NCBI GenBank assembly: GCA_020631675.1
Contig: JAHDGT010000155.1
Span: 1 to 9,267 of the forward strand
Direction of reading: 5' to 3'
Source of the DNA: Bacteroidota bacterium
GTDB lineage: Bacteria; Bacteroidota; Bacteroidia; Chitinophagales; UBA2359
DNA length: 9,267 bases
Below, one piece after another: positions 1 to 6,951 of the stretch (the stretch's first letter is position 1; each line of letters starts with the position of its first letter). Made by a program: the position numbers and the translations under genes. The notes beneath the pieces are model-generated. The model did no database searches, was not told where the DNA came from, and worked only from the letters and a program-made list of their open reading frames with translations.

Positions 1-180
1 CTGCGATGCCTCTCAAGAAGAGCTTCGTCTAAGAACAAAAAGCTTGATTTTCCATCTCAAAAGCCCTAACCTAAATAGTTACCATTAGCCTATAAGTCAA
101 GCATCTGTGAAGTTTTCAGAACTATTGTGCATTGAACAATGTCATTATTGATAACAAGCACTACCTTAGCCCATATGACG
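1..180. other. Left-edge stretch without a convincing gene
   Basis: No start-to-stop reading frame of convincing quality is present. Two plus-strand frames are open from the window edge, to stops at 67-69 and about 86-88, so the first bases could be the C-terminal tail of a gene lying outside the window, but nothing decides between the frames. The rest is AT-rich with no strong hairpin. In related genomes an HU-type DNA-binding protein gene is often near the RNase E/G locus (recalled family context), but no HU sequence is visible here. Confidence 0.3.
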
Positions 181-344
181 CGCGAGGGATAGGAGTGGAA
201 ATGAGGGGACTAAGGAGCGCCCTGAGCGGCGGGCTAAAAAGGCGGCCCAGAGGTAGCCATTTTTAGCCCTGCCAGCGAAGCAGCGAACAGTACCCGAATT
301 GCAACGGATAGCCCGGTGACCGCTTTAAAAGCTTGCGCTTTTTT
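181..344 (+). ncRNA. Candidate structured RNA / repeat element, copy 1
   Basis: This GC-rich block in an otherwise AT-rich gap has conserved-looking ends and a strongly paired centre. The 5' end carries AGGGATAGGAGTGG (185-198), which recurs exactly at 9218-9231. The 3' end carries GCAACGGATAGCCCGG (301-316), so GGATAG occurs near both ends as a direct repeat. In the middle, 231-240 (GGGCTAAAAA) pairs perfectly with 260-269 (TTTTTAGCCC), enclosing a 3-bp GGC/GCC extension. A 6-bp hairpin with a T-run (327-344) follows immediately, as expected for a plus-strand transcript. I recall similar GGGATAGGAGTGG...GGATAGCCC blocks scattered in Bacteroidota genomes but cannot name the family. It could be a small RNA or a mobile palindromic repeat. 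No convincing protein is encoded; the minus-strand frame across it looks like chance. Confidence 0.45.
327..344 (+). terminator. Terminator-like hairpin ending the candidate RNA
   Basis: AAAAGC (327-332) pairs with GCTTTT (337-342) around a 4-nt loop, and the T-run continues to 344. It is short, but its position exactly after the conserved 3' block supports it as the end of a transcript reading rightward. Confidence 0.45.
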
Positions 345-460
345 AGAATCGAGGTATGAGACTTGAGTATAGAGACTTTCGTGCTGTATGCCGATTATTT
401 TCAAATTGTTAGCGCAGGCTTTTATTGCGGGCACGCGCCCAAATTAATTTTATTTATATC

Positions 461-1336
461 GTGAATCCAAGAATCGCATTAGCATTGGTCTGTGCATTGC
501 TCGCAGCAGGCATCTACTTTTTTGGCGAAAGAGTGAAGCCTAATCGTATGGAGGCCGCAATGGCGGAACGTCCTGCCGCCGCCGCTGCCGCAGCCAGTGA
601 AGGGGAAGATGTTCCTGATATAGACCCTTTTGAACTTGCGGAACAACTGAAGAACAAGTTGGAAGAAGCCGACCGGAAATCTATCGACGACATGGAGGGT
701 TCTTTGACGCAAGCCGATAAAGGAGAGCGTAAGGCAGCAGTGCTGGAACAAATAGCTGATCGCTGGGAGAAGGCTGGCTATATGGAAATAGGTGCTATCT
801 ATTATGAAGCGGCTGCTAAAGAAAGAGATACACCGGCAGCTTGGACTGTTGCCGCGGACAAACTAGGGGATGCTTTTCGAATCTCTGAGGAACCCAATTT
901 CAAAAAGTATTTGGTGGGTCATGCTATTACCGCTTACCAGACAGCGGTTGACAAAAAACCGGAGGACATTGAGCTTCAAACTCGCTTAGCAGCCAGTTAT
1001 ATTGATGGGTACCCCGGGCAATCTCAGGTGATGCAAGGGGTGCTGTTACTACTAGATATTGTCAAAAAAGACCCCGAGGCGTTGGACGCCCATTTTATGT
1101 TGGGAAAGATGGCTATAGTATCGGGACAGTTGGATAAAGCGGTGATGCGTTTTGAAAAAGTGATCGAGCTTGAACCCAATCACGTTGATGCGCATTTTTA
1201 TATGGGGGAGAGCTATGCACAGCTTGGAGAATATGATAAAGCAGTAAAAGTCTTGGAGAAGTGTAAAAGTTTAGCAAAAAACCCTACCTTTGTAGACCGA
1301 TTAACTCAGTATATTAAGACATTAACAAATAAGTAG
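461..1336 (+). CDS. Membrane-anchored TPR protein
   Basis: The predicted protein has 291 residues from a GTG start. A single hydrophobic segment at about residues 4-22 acts as an N-terminal anchor. An alanine-rich, then acidic linker (about 36-60) follows. The rest is a helical repeat region with two clear tetratricopeptide repeats near the C-terminus (about 209-242 and 243-276, with the typical A/G/Y spacing and ELEPNHVDAHFYMGESYAQLG); weaker TPR-like helices precede them. TPRs are protein-protein scaffolds, so the partner cannot be read from sequence. I chose the GTG at 461 because it places the anchor directly at the N-terminus; an in-frame TTG at 425 would add 12 residues. No Shine-Dalgarno is present at either. 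The gene is 5 nt upstream of the ribosomal-protein gene, so the two are probably co-transcribed. A role in translation or nucleoid-linked scaffolding would be a guess. Confidence 0.85.
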   Translation: MNPRIALALVCALLAAGIYFFGERVKPNRMEAAMAERPAAAAAAASEGEDVPDIDPFELAEQLKNKLEEADRKSIDDMEGSLTQADKGERKAAVLEQIADRWEKAGYMEIGAIYYEAAAKERDTPAAWTVAADKLGDAFRISEEPNFKKYLVGHAITAYQTAVDKKPEDIELQTRLAASYIDGYPGQSQVMQGVLLLLDIVKKDPEALDAHFMLGKMAIVSGQLDKAVMRFEKVIELEPNHVDAHFYMGESYAQLGEYDKAVKVLEKCKSLAKNPTFVDRLTQYIKTLTNK

Positions 1337-1341
1337 TTGAT

Positions 1342-1434
1342 ATGCCTTGCGGAAAGAAAAGAAAAAGACATAAGATCGCCACGCACAAGCGTAAGAAGAG
1401 ATTACGTAAAAATCGTCACAAGAAGAAGAAGTAA
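1342..1434 (+). CDS. 30-aa COX24/AURKAIP1-domain ribosomal protein (bS22/mS38-like)
   Basis: This very short, extremely basic protein begins MPCGKKRKRHKIATHKRKKR and ends in a lysine run; about two thirds of its residues are K, R or H. The pattern K(I/M)xxHKRKKRLRKNRHKKK is the COX24_C/AURKAIP1 signature (the former DUF1713 family). Its members include mitochondrial small-subunit protein mS38 and mycobacterial bS22, which bind rRNA, so a ribosomal role is inferred for this one. Bacteroidota commonly carry such a protein at about this length. It starts with ATG 5 nt after the TPR gene stop and is followed by a strong hairpin, making it the last gene of a two-gene unit. It is too small for most gene callers. 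The identity is fairly secure by motif; its exact position on the Bacteroidota ribosome is not. Confidence 0.88.
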   Translation: MPCGKKRKRHKIATHKRKKRLRKNRHKKKK

Positions 1435-1506
1435 TTTCTTTTGACAGAGGGTGCATTCTATTCAACAGAACACTTTCTGTTTGTATAAACGATTCTAACA
1501 TACACT

Positions 1507-1543
1507 ATAGCCACCTTTGAAGCTCAATATCAAAGGTGGCTAT
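1507..1543. terminator. Strong hairpin, probable terminator after the ribosomal-protein gene
   Basis: A perfect 14-bp stem (1507-1520 with 1530-1543) surrounds a 9-nt loop. There is no T-run on either side, so it would be a non-canonical terminator or a 3'-end protecting hairpin. It lies 72 nt after the stop codon of the 30-aa gene, with no gene in between. Confidence 0.65.
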
Positions 1544-1616
1544 TGTAATGTGTGGACACTTCTATTTTAAGAAATACCATCGATCAAATTTGATGGTGGT
1601 ATGCTTCAAATTATGC

Positions 1617-1644
1617 GGGTACTTTCGTTCGAATTCAAGTACCC
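1617..1644. promoter_or_regulatory. 8-bp inverted repeat upstream of the RNase gene
   Basis: GGGTACTT (1617-1624) pairs with AAGTACCC (1637-1644) around a 12-nt loop that contains GAATTC. It could be a regulator binding site or a leader hairpin. Its position about 185 nt before the RNase start is compatible with either. The function is unknown. Confidence 0.35.
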
Positions 1645-1775
1645 TGTTTAGTACTCAACAATTACATTAAAAGGTCTTTGTTCTTGTCGATCGTGCTAGC
1701 AAACCACTCGGTTTTCATAGGTGTGACCATATAGTCGCCTGTTGATGAACCAGTAGTTAAAGCTGCGCATTGTCG

Positions 1776-1805
1776 AATAGAACAACATGCATTCGCATGT
1801 CTATT
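1776..1805 (+). promoter_or_regulatory. Leader hairpin just upstream of the RNase E/G start
   Basis: ACATGC (1785-1790) pairs with GCATGT (1795-1800) over a 4-nt loop. The stem continues with AATAG (1776-1780) pairing to CTATT (1801-1805), leaving a 4-nt AACA bulge on the 5' side. This gives 11 bp in total, ending 22 nt before the TTG start. E. coli RNase E controls its own mRNA through a structured 5' UTR; a similar role here is inference from position only. Confidence 0.4.
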
Positions 1806-1827
1806 GGAACGCTAAAGTGAATTTCTT

Positions 1828-3381
1828 TTGAATAGAGATCTAATAGTTAGTTCAAGCGCTACGGGTTTAGAGATCGCGCTTCTGGAAGACAAAAGGCTTG
1901 TTGAGATCCATCGCGAGCAAGCTGGTAAAGGCTTGGCTGTAGGTGATATTTACTTGGGTAAAGTAAAGAAAATCGCCCCTGGTCATAATGCCGCTTTCGT
2001 AGATGTTGGTACGCCTAAAGATGGCTTCCTCCACTATACTGACCTTGGTCCTAAGGTGCAGTCTTTCTGTAAATACGTTTCTTTGGCTATCAGTGGCAAG
2101 CAACCTGACCCACTGTTAAAAAACACGAGCCTTGAACCCGATATCATTAAAACGGGGAAAATGGCGGATGTGCTGAACAAGCAGGAGGTGCTTTTAGTAC
2201 AGGTACTGAAAGAGCCTATTGCTAGTAAGGGTCCGCGTTTGACTTGTGAAGTGACATTAGCGGGTAGCTACATTGTTTTGGCACCTTTTAGTGAAACGGT
2301 TTCTATTTCCAGAAAGATCAGGAAAAAAGAAGAAAGAGAGCGTTTATCGCGTGTAGTAGAAAGCATTAAGCCGGAGAAGTTCGGGATCATTGTGCGTACT
2401 GCCGCGAATGGACGGACAGTGGCAGAGCTTCACGCTGACATTACAGCTCAGTTAGAACGTTGGGAACAGATTTTAGGGCAAGTAGCTCAGAACAGACCGC
2501 CTAAACGTGTTTTGAGTGAAGAAGGGCGCACTTCGCAATTATTGCGTGATTTGCTGAATAATGAAGTCTCACATATTTATGTGGACGATAAGCAAATGGC
2601 CAGCCAGCTAAAAGAGCAGCTTCGCAAACAGTCGAACGGTCAGGAAAAAGCGGTCAACTACTATTCCGGACAGGCTCCGGTCTTCGAGCATTTCAAGGTG
2701 ACTCGGCAGATCAATGCGAGCTTCGGGAAAAACGTGAAGATGGCCAGTGGGGCGGAGTTGGTGATCGAAACCACAGAGGCTATGCATGTGGTGGATGTGA
2801 ATTCAGGCACTAAAATCGGACATAGAGGTCAGACACAAGCCACTAATGCGCTGACCACAAATCTGGAAGCTGTTGAAGAGATCGCTCGTCAAATTCGACT
2901 GCGTGATTTAGGGGGCTTGATCGTGATCGACTTCATTGACATGAAGGATCCCGAGCACCGACAAATGGTGCAGCGTAGAATGAAAGAGGCTTTGAGTAAT
3001 GATAGGTCCCAGCACGAGATTTTGCCATTGAGTCGTTTCTGCCTCATGCAGATCACTCGCGAACGCACTCGCCAAGAATTAGACCTTTCGGTTAGTGAAA
3101 CTTGCCCAAGTTGCAAGGGAACCGGGAAAATCAAAAACACCAGTTTGATCATTGATGAGATCGAGAATAGTTTAGGCTATATGCTCAACGAACTGGATTA
3201 TCAAAATCTTAGAGTCATTGTACATCCATTTGTAGAGGCTTACATTAAAAGAGGTATCATATCTTTACAGTGGAAATGGTTCTGGAAATTTAAAAAATGG
3301 GTGCCAGTTACTGCTGACTCACACTATACCTTCACTCAGTACCGTTTTTATGATGGACCAGAGGAAGAATTGAAGCAATAA
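1828..3381 (+). CDS. rng: Ribonuclease E/G family endoribonuclease
   Basis: The 517-residue protein corresponds to the catalytic part of RNase E or to RNase G, without the degradosome scaffold tail of enterobacterial RNase E. The enzyme makes single-strand cuts in mRNA, rRNA and tRNA precursors. An S1 RNA-binding domain starts at about residue 37 (GDIYLGKVKKIAPGHNAAFV) and is interrupted by an insertion at about 75-115, which is usual in Bacteroidota. The two metal-binding aspartates are present in VVDVNSG (D323) and IVIDFIDM (D368), matching E. coli D303 and D346. The zinc-link cysteines are present in CPSCKGTGK (C426, C429). The TTG start is chosen because the N-terminus MNRDLIVSSS aligns with the usual family start; no ATG competes and no Shine-Dalgarno is seen. 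A leader hairpin lies just upstream and a lipoprotein gene begins 13 nt downstream. Confidence 0.96.
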   Translation: MNRDLIVSSSATGLEIALLEDKRLVEIHREQAGKGLAVGDIYLGKVKKIAPGHNAAFVDVGTPKDGFLHYTDLGPKVQSFCKYVSLAISGKQPDPLLKNTSLEPDIIKTGKMADVLNKQEVLLVQVLKEPIASKGPRLTCEVTLAGSYIVLAPFSETVSISRKIRKKEERERLSRVVESIKPEKFGIIVRTAANGRTVAELHADITAQLERWEQILGQVAQNRPPKRVLSEEGRTSQLLRDLLNNEVSHIYVDDKQMASQLKEQLRKQSNGQEKAVNYYSGQAPVFEHFKVTRQINASFGKNVKMASGAELVIETTEAMHVVDVNSGTKIGHRGQTQATNALTTNLEAVEEIARQIRLRDLGGLIVIDFIDMKDPEHRQMVQRRMKEALSNDRSQHEILPLSRFCLMQITRERTRQELDLSVSETCPSCKGTGKIKNTSLIIDEIENSLGYMLNELDYQNLRVIVHPFVEAYIKRGIISLQWKWFWKFKKWVPVTADSHYTFTQYRFYDGPEEELKQ

Positions 3382-3394
3382 TTTCAAAGAAAGC

Positions 3395-4330
3395 ATGAGT
3401 ATCTATCAACAATACGGGAGTTTGCTGCATACCGCACTCCTATTCGCTTTAATACTGATCGTTTTCGGTAGCTGTGATCGCCCTAGTATTTGTGAGGACG
3501 TAAACTGTAATAATGGTAATTGCGTGATCGACACAATGGGTAATGCCTCTTGTAAATGCTGGGACAATTATACGGGTGATGATTGTACCATTTACGACCC
3601 TTGCCTTACGCTGTCTTGTAGTAATGGAGGTACTTGCACCCAGGATGCGGATGGTATCGCTTTTTGTGATTGCCCTGATGGCTTTATCGGCCCGAACTGC
3701 CAGTATGTGGACCCTTGTTCTACGCTTGAATGTTTGAATGGTTCTCCCTGTATAGTAGCTGAGGATTTTTCTGGCTATTGTGATTGCCCACCAGGCTTTA
3801 TTGGTGTAGACTGTGGTACGGAAGACCCTTGTTTTGGAGTGGAGTGTTTAGAAAATGCATATTGCTACGAAGGGGAATGTTTCTGTCAAGCGGGTTTTGA
3901 AGGTGCCGACTGCGAAAATAAAGTGACTGATAAATTCGTAGGTACATATACGGTCACTACAGACTGTTTCCCAGATAGTGTTTACCAATGTTTGGTGGAA
4001 TCTGTTCCAACATCTATCACGGCTCTTACCTTTAGTAATTTATTACAAACTGGTGCCGGGATAGACACTTTCACCATCAATGGTTATGTGGATCAAGCGG
4101 ATGGAGAGTCGAGTACTTTAGAATACAATTTAGGCGTCTTCTTAACTACGGACAGTGTACTTGTTGATGGCGTGTATGCCAGCTATAATGTATCTTCTTG
4201 GTTAAGTTCAGAAGATGTGCAGTGTCCTGAAAATCTTTGTAGTGGTTACATCGATCCAGAGACAGGAGTCATTAAACTTGCTTATCGAATTAACACTAGT
4301 CAGGAATGTGTTGCTACGCTTACTCCTTGA
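3395..4330 (+). CDS. Lipoprotein with four EGF-like modules
   Basis: The 311-residue protein has an N-terminal hydrophobic signal (about 10-26) ending in a lipobox FGSC, so C27 would be lipidated and the protein carried to the periplasm or cell surface. Four consecutive six-cysteine EGF-like modules follow: C33-C64, C70-C102, C108-C140 and C146-C173. Each has the C-x4-C-x(4-5)-C...C-x-C-x8-C spacing and ends in a G-containing loop such as GFIGPNC. Neighbouring modules are joined by short DPC linkers. From about residue 178 a beta-rich C-terminal domain (begins KFVGTYTVTTDC) carries five further cysteines (C191, C199, C277, C282, C305). EGF modules usually mediate adhesion or protein contacts; the ligand is unknown. 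The ATG is 13 nt after the RNase stop, suggesting shared transcription, although a functional link to RNA decay is not apparent. No clear terminator follows. Confidence 0.88.
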   Translation: MSIYQQYGSLLHTALLFALILIVFGSCDRPSICEDVNCNNGNCVIDTMGNASCKCWDNYTGDDCTIYDPCLTLSCSNGGTCTQDADGIAFCDCPDGFIGPNCQYVDPCSTLECLNGSPCIVAEDFSGYCDCPPGFIGVDCGTEDPCFGVECLENAYCYEGECFCQAGFEGADCENKVTDKFVGTYTVTTDCFPDSVYQCLVESVPTSITALTFSNLLQTGAGIDTFTINGYVDQADGESSTLEYNLGVFLTTDSVLVDGVYASYNVSSWLSSEDVQCPENLCSGYIDPETGVIKLAYRINTSQECVATLTP

Positions 4331-4445
4331 TGATATCAGCTTTTTAAAATGTAACCTTTGACAAACTGTTCCCGTCTTATTATTGAGGTCGTTTAAAGTT
4401 ATTTTCTAAACCACCTCATTGTTGACCAAAGAAAATCATCAGTAT

Positions 4446-5090
4446 ATGATCAATCGTAAGAACAGCAGGCTCAGTGTTACCCCTCGCCTTTTCAATACTT
4501 TTCTTTTCGCCTTATTGGCTATAGGTTTTAGTTTGTCTTTGCAAGCACAAAGCCCTAAAGAAGAACGCCAATACCGCAAGGAAGAGCGGCAAGGGATGAA
4601 GACGAACGACTATAGAAGTCAGCCTTGGCAGAATAAGTTGTTCTTTGAGGGAAATGGTAATTTTAACATTTTCAATGGAGGTACTTTTATTTCGTTTGCC
4701 CCAGTTATTGGTTATCGTCTTACTGGCAGATCTTCTGTGGGTGTTGGACCTGCTTTTGCTTTTATAAGTCAAGGTGGAGCTTCTTCCAATGCATTTGGAG
4801 GACGTATTTTTGGTCGATACCAAATAATTCCTCAGTTATTTGCACATGCAGAATACGAACGTATGAGTTTTGGTGATTCAAGTAATGCCCCTCGCTTACA
4901 AACAGCCCGTTTCCCTGTTGGAGGAGGTTATTCGCAAAGAATTGGACCCAGATCGTCATTTAACGTAATGGCACTATATGATTTACTTTATAATAGAAAC
5001 CAAAACCAGCTAGTGATTCCTGTTGGGTATAATGATGCTTATATCTATAATGGTTTACTCTTGAGAGCAGGCTTTAATGTAGGTTTTTAA
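4446..5090 (+). CDS. Small outer-membrane beta-barrel protein
   Basis: The precursor is 214 residues. Its signal peptide has basic residues up to R14, a hydrophobic core at about 16-32 and a likely signal peptidase I cut after A34 (SLQA|QSP). A charged linker (about 37-50, rich in E, R and K) precedes a region of alternating hydrophobic and polar residues with many aromatic and glycine residues. This region fits 8 or so transmembrane beta strands, and the chain ends in phenylalanine (RAGFNVGF), a typical barrel C-terminus. No specific function or ligand can be read. The ATG at 4446 is preferred over in-frame TTGs at 4419 and 4422 because it gives a normal signal peptide n-region. The gene is 115 nt from the lipoprotein gene and is closed by a strong terminator at 5117, so it may have its own promoter in that gap. 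Confidence 0.82.
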   Translation: MINRKNSRLSVTPRLFNTFLFALLAIGFSLSLQAQSPKEERQYRKEERQGMKTNDYRSQPWQNKLFFEGNGNFNIFNGGTFISFAPVIGYRLTGRSSVGVGPAFAFISQGGASSNAFGGRIFGRYQIIPQLFAHAEYERMSFGDSSNAPRLQTARFPVGGGYSQRIGPRSSFNVMALYDLLYNRNQNQLVIPVGYNDAYIYNGLLLRAGFNVGF

Positions 5091-5116
5091 GAAAAAGCCC
5101 ACAAAAGAAACTTATT

Positions 5117-5169
5117 AAAAGCGTCTTTCGTTGTTATCGCTAACATACGAAAGACGCTTTTCTATTTTT
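5117..5169. terminator. Strong terminator after the beta-barrel gene
   Basis: A 14-bp perfect stem (5117-5130 with 5148-5161, AAAAGCGTCTTTCG and its complement) is extended by an inner 5-bp stem TGTTA/TAACA around a TCGC loop. The 3' arm ends in TTTT, and CTATTTTTG follows. The A-rich 5' arm makes it potentially bidirectional. It separates the barrel gene from lysS. Confidence 0.92.
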
Positions 5170-5175
5170 GATTCG

Positions 5176-5183
5176 TAAATTCG
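5176..5183 (+). promoter_or_regulatory. Possible -7 promoter element of lysS
   Basis: TAAATTCG matches the Bacteroidota -7 consensus TAnnTTTG at all but one position and lies 28 nt before the ATG, directly after the preceding terminator. No clear -33 TTG is seen at the expected distance, so the call is weak. Confidence 0.3.
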
Positions 5184-5211
5184 CGCCTTGTAGATAAAGT
5201 ATAACATCATT

Positions 5212-6759
5212 ATGAACAGAACACTCAGCGAACAGGAGCTGGTACGTCGGGAGGCGCTACAGAAAATCCGTGATTTGGGGATAGACCCTTATCCGGCAGA
5301 GCGCTTTGATGTGACTGCTTTTTCTTCTGATGTGCTGGCCAATTTTGATTCCGAAAAAGGGAATTATCAAGAGGTGAGCATGGCAGGTCGTTTAATGGCT
5401 CGCCGCATCATGGGGAAAGCAGCTTTCGCACACCTACAGGATATGGAAGGCCGTATCCAAATTTATGTCAGTCGAGACGAAATTTGTCCGGGTGAGGATA
5501 AGACTTTGTACAATACCCTTTTTAAGAAGTTATTGGACTTAGGCGACTTCATCGGTATAAAAGGGCATGCGTTCACGACTCGCACTGGCGAAACGACCAT
5601 CCACGTTACTGAGCTGAAGCTGTTGAGTAAATCATTGCGCCCACTACCCGTAGTAAAGTCTACCAAAGAGGGCGAAACTTATGATGCTTTCTCTGATCCT
5701 GAGCAGCGTTACCGCATGCGTTATGTGGATCTGACCGTGAACCCGCAGTATCGCGAGATATTCAAGCGCAGAAGCAAGATCGTGAGTACCATGCGTGCTT
5801 TCTTTGACCGTCATGATTGGTTAGAGGTGGAAACACCTGTGCTACAACCGATTCACGGTGGTGCGGCAGCTCGTCCGTTTGAAACGCATCACAATACGCT
5901 GGACATGCCTTTGTTCTTGCGTATCGCGAATGAGTTGTACCTAAAGCGTTTGATCGTAGGTGGTTTTGATGGGGTATATGAGTTCGGTAAAATGTTCCGT
6001 AATGAAGGGATGGATCGTACGCATAACCCTGAGTTCACCTCGGTAGAGATATACGTCGCCTACAAAGACTACGTCTGGATGATGGAGATGGTAGAGCAGT
6101 TACTGGAAGAAACCACACTGAAAGTAACTGGTGGTACCAAAGTGATGGTAGGGGAAAACGAAATCGACTTCAAAGGGCCTTATGTACGCATGAGCATGTA
6201 TGAGTCGATCGAGAAGTACACAGGTATTGACATTTCCGCAATGACGGAGGAAGAGATGCGCCAAGTGTGCAAGCAACTCCATATTGAGATAGATGATACC
6301 ATGGGTAGAGGCAAACTGATCGATGAGATCTTCGGTGAAAAAGTGGAAGACCACTTGATCCAGCCTACCTATATCACCGACTATCCGATCGAGATGACGC
6401 CACTAGCGAAAAAACACCGTACCGCGGAAGGTTTGGTAGAGCGTTTCGAGTTGTTCGTGAATGGTAAAGAGATCGCGAATGCCTATTCTGAGTTGAATGA
6501 CCCGATTGATCAGTACGAGCGTTTCGTGGATCAGTTGGAGTTGGCGAAGCGTGGAGATGAAGAAGCCATGGCCTTGGATATGGACTTTGTTCGTGCCTTG
6601 GAATACGGTATGCCTCCTACTTCGGGCTTGGGCATTGGTATTGATCGTTTTACAATGATGCTGACCAACCAAACCTCCATTCAAGAGGTGATTTTCTTCC
6701 CGCAGATGCGCCCGGAAAAGACAGCTGAGGACGCAGAAGCGGAAGCAAAAGAAGAATAA
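5212..6759 (+). CDS. lysS: Lysyl-tRNA synthetase, class II
   Basis: The 515-residue cytoplasmic enzyme charges tRNA-Lys with lysine using ATP. It is close to the 505 residues of the E. coli enzyme. The N-terminal helix region has the family start LSEQELVRREALQKIRDLGI. An OB-fold anticodon-binding domain spans about 55-138. The class II catalytic core follows: motif 1 around LEVETPVLQPIHGGAAARPF (204-223), motif 2 FRNEGMDRTHNPEFTSVE (262-279) with the ATP-contacting arginine, and motif 3 GLGIGIDR (472-479). The C-terminus is a short acidic tail rich in E, A and D. All key residues are present and no frameshift is seen. Its strong terminator upstream implies independent transcription. Downstream are the 140-bp repeat and a shared bidirectional terminator, with the next gene convergent. 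Confidence 0.98.
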   Translation: MNRTLSEQELVRREALQKIRDLGIDPYPAERFDVTAFSSDVLANFDSEKGNYQEVSMAGRLMARRIMGKAAFAHLQDMEGRIQIYVSRDEICPGEDKTLYNTLFKKLLDLGDFIGIKGHAFTTRTGETTIHVTELKLLSKSLRPLPVVKSTKEGETYDAFSDPEQRYRMRYVDLTVNPQYREIFKRRSKIVSTMRAFFDRHDWLEVETPVLQPIHGGAAARPFETHHNTLDMPLFLRIANELYLKRLIVGGFDGVYEFGKMFRNEGMDRTHNPEFTSVEIYVAYKDYVWMMEMVEQLLEETTLKVTGGTKVMVGENEIDFKGPYVRMSMYESIEKYTGIDISAMTEEEMRQVCKQLHIEIDDTMGRGKLIDEIFGEKVEDHLIQPTYITDYPIEMTPLAKKHRTAEGLVERFELFVNGKEIANAYSELNDPIDQYERFVDQLELAKRGDEEAMALDMDFVRALEYGMPPTSGLGIGIDRFTMMLTNQTSIQEVIFFPQMRPEKTAEDAEAEAKEE

Positions 6760-6805
6760 AATAGTAGGGGCGGTCTCTTGTGGTCGCTCTATATAAAGTT
6801 ATTAA

Positions 6806-6943
6806 ACCAATCTATAGACATTAATGGTATTATTGCCTACGCCTCTATTGTCGATGGACTTATATCCATCGCTTTTATATTTCGTCCCTTTGGGACTCTG
6901 GGGTGCATGATTTTAATCATACCTACTTTTGATGTGGATTGTT
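6806..6943 (+). repeat. MITE-like palindromic repeat, copy A
   Basis: This 138-bp unit is about 90% identical by hand alignment to the unit at 8285-8424, in the same orientation. It has degenerate inverted ends (ACCAATCT / GGATTGTT), an inner hairpin CGATGGA...TCCATCG (6852-6871, 6-nt loop) and a second small hairpin GTCCC/GGGAC (6885-6895). A 13-bp direct repeat GTTATTAAACCAA flanks it (6798-6810 and 6941-6953), overlapping the ends. It carries no open reading frame. The likely identity is a non-autonomous miniature transposable or REP-like element; the responsible transposase is not in this window. Confidence 0.8.
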
Positions 6944-6951
6944 ATTAAACC

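Larger units (their letters stand above)
1435..1827. other. Gene-free interval with several inverted repeats
   Basis: This 393-nt gap separates the TPR/ribosomal-protein unit from the RNase E/G gene. It holds the 14-bp hairpin at 1507-1543, a partly paired palindrome around 1574-1601 (ACCATC...GATGGT), an 8-bp hairpin at 1617-1644 (GGGTACTT/AAGTACCC, 12-nt loop) and a bulged hairpin at 1776-1805 just before the RNase start. A 40-codon open frame at 1548-1670 shows no protein-like features. The RNase promoter should lie here, but I see no good match to the Bacteroidota -33 TTG / -7 TAnnTTTG pattern. Confidence 0.6.

Noticed and set aside
234..434. Minus-strand frame of 66 codons over the candidate RNA element
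   Set aside because: It lies across the paired GC-rich block and the TPR leader, with no protein-like pattern; the hairpin structure explains the sequence better.
425..460. Earlier TTG start for the TPR protein, adding 12 residues
   Set aside because: It would put a non-typical segment before the membrane anchor; the GTG at 461 gives a normal anchor. It cannot be fully excluded.
1548..1670. 40-codon plus-strand open frame in the gap before the RNase gene
   Set aside because: It begins next to the terminator-like hairpin, crosses the 8-bp inverted repeat, has no recognisable motif or plausible composition, and no start-site context.
4419..4445. TTG starts upstream of the beta-barrel gene
   Set aside because: The ATG at 4446 gives a normal signal peptide; the extra residues would lengthen the n-region without benefit.
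4331..4445. AACCTTTG near 4353 as a promoter of the beta-barrel gene
   Set aside because: It differs from TAnnTTTG at the important first position, and the nearest upstream TTG is about 23 nt away, longer than the usual spacer.
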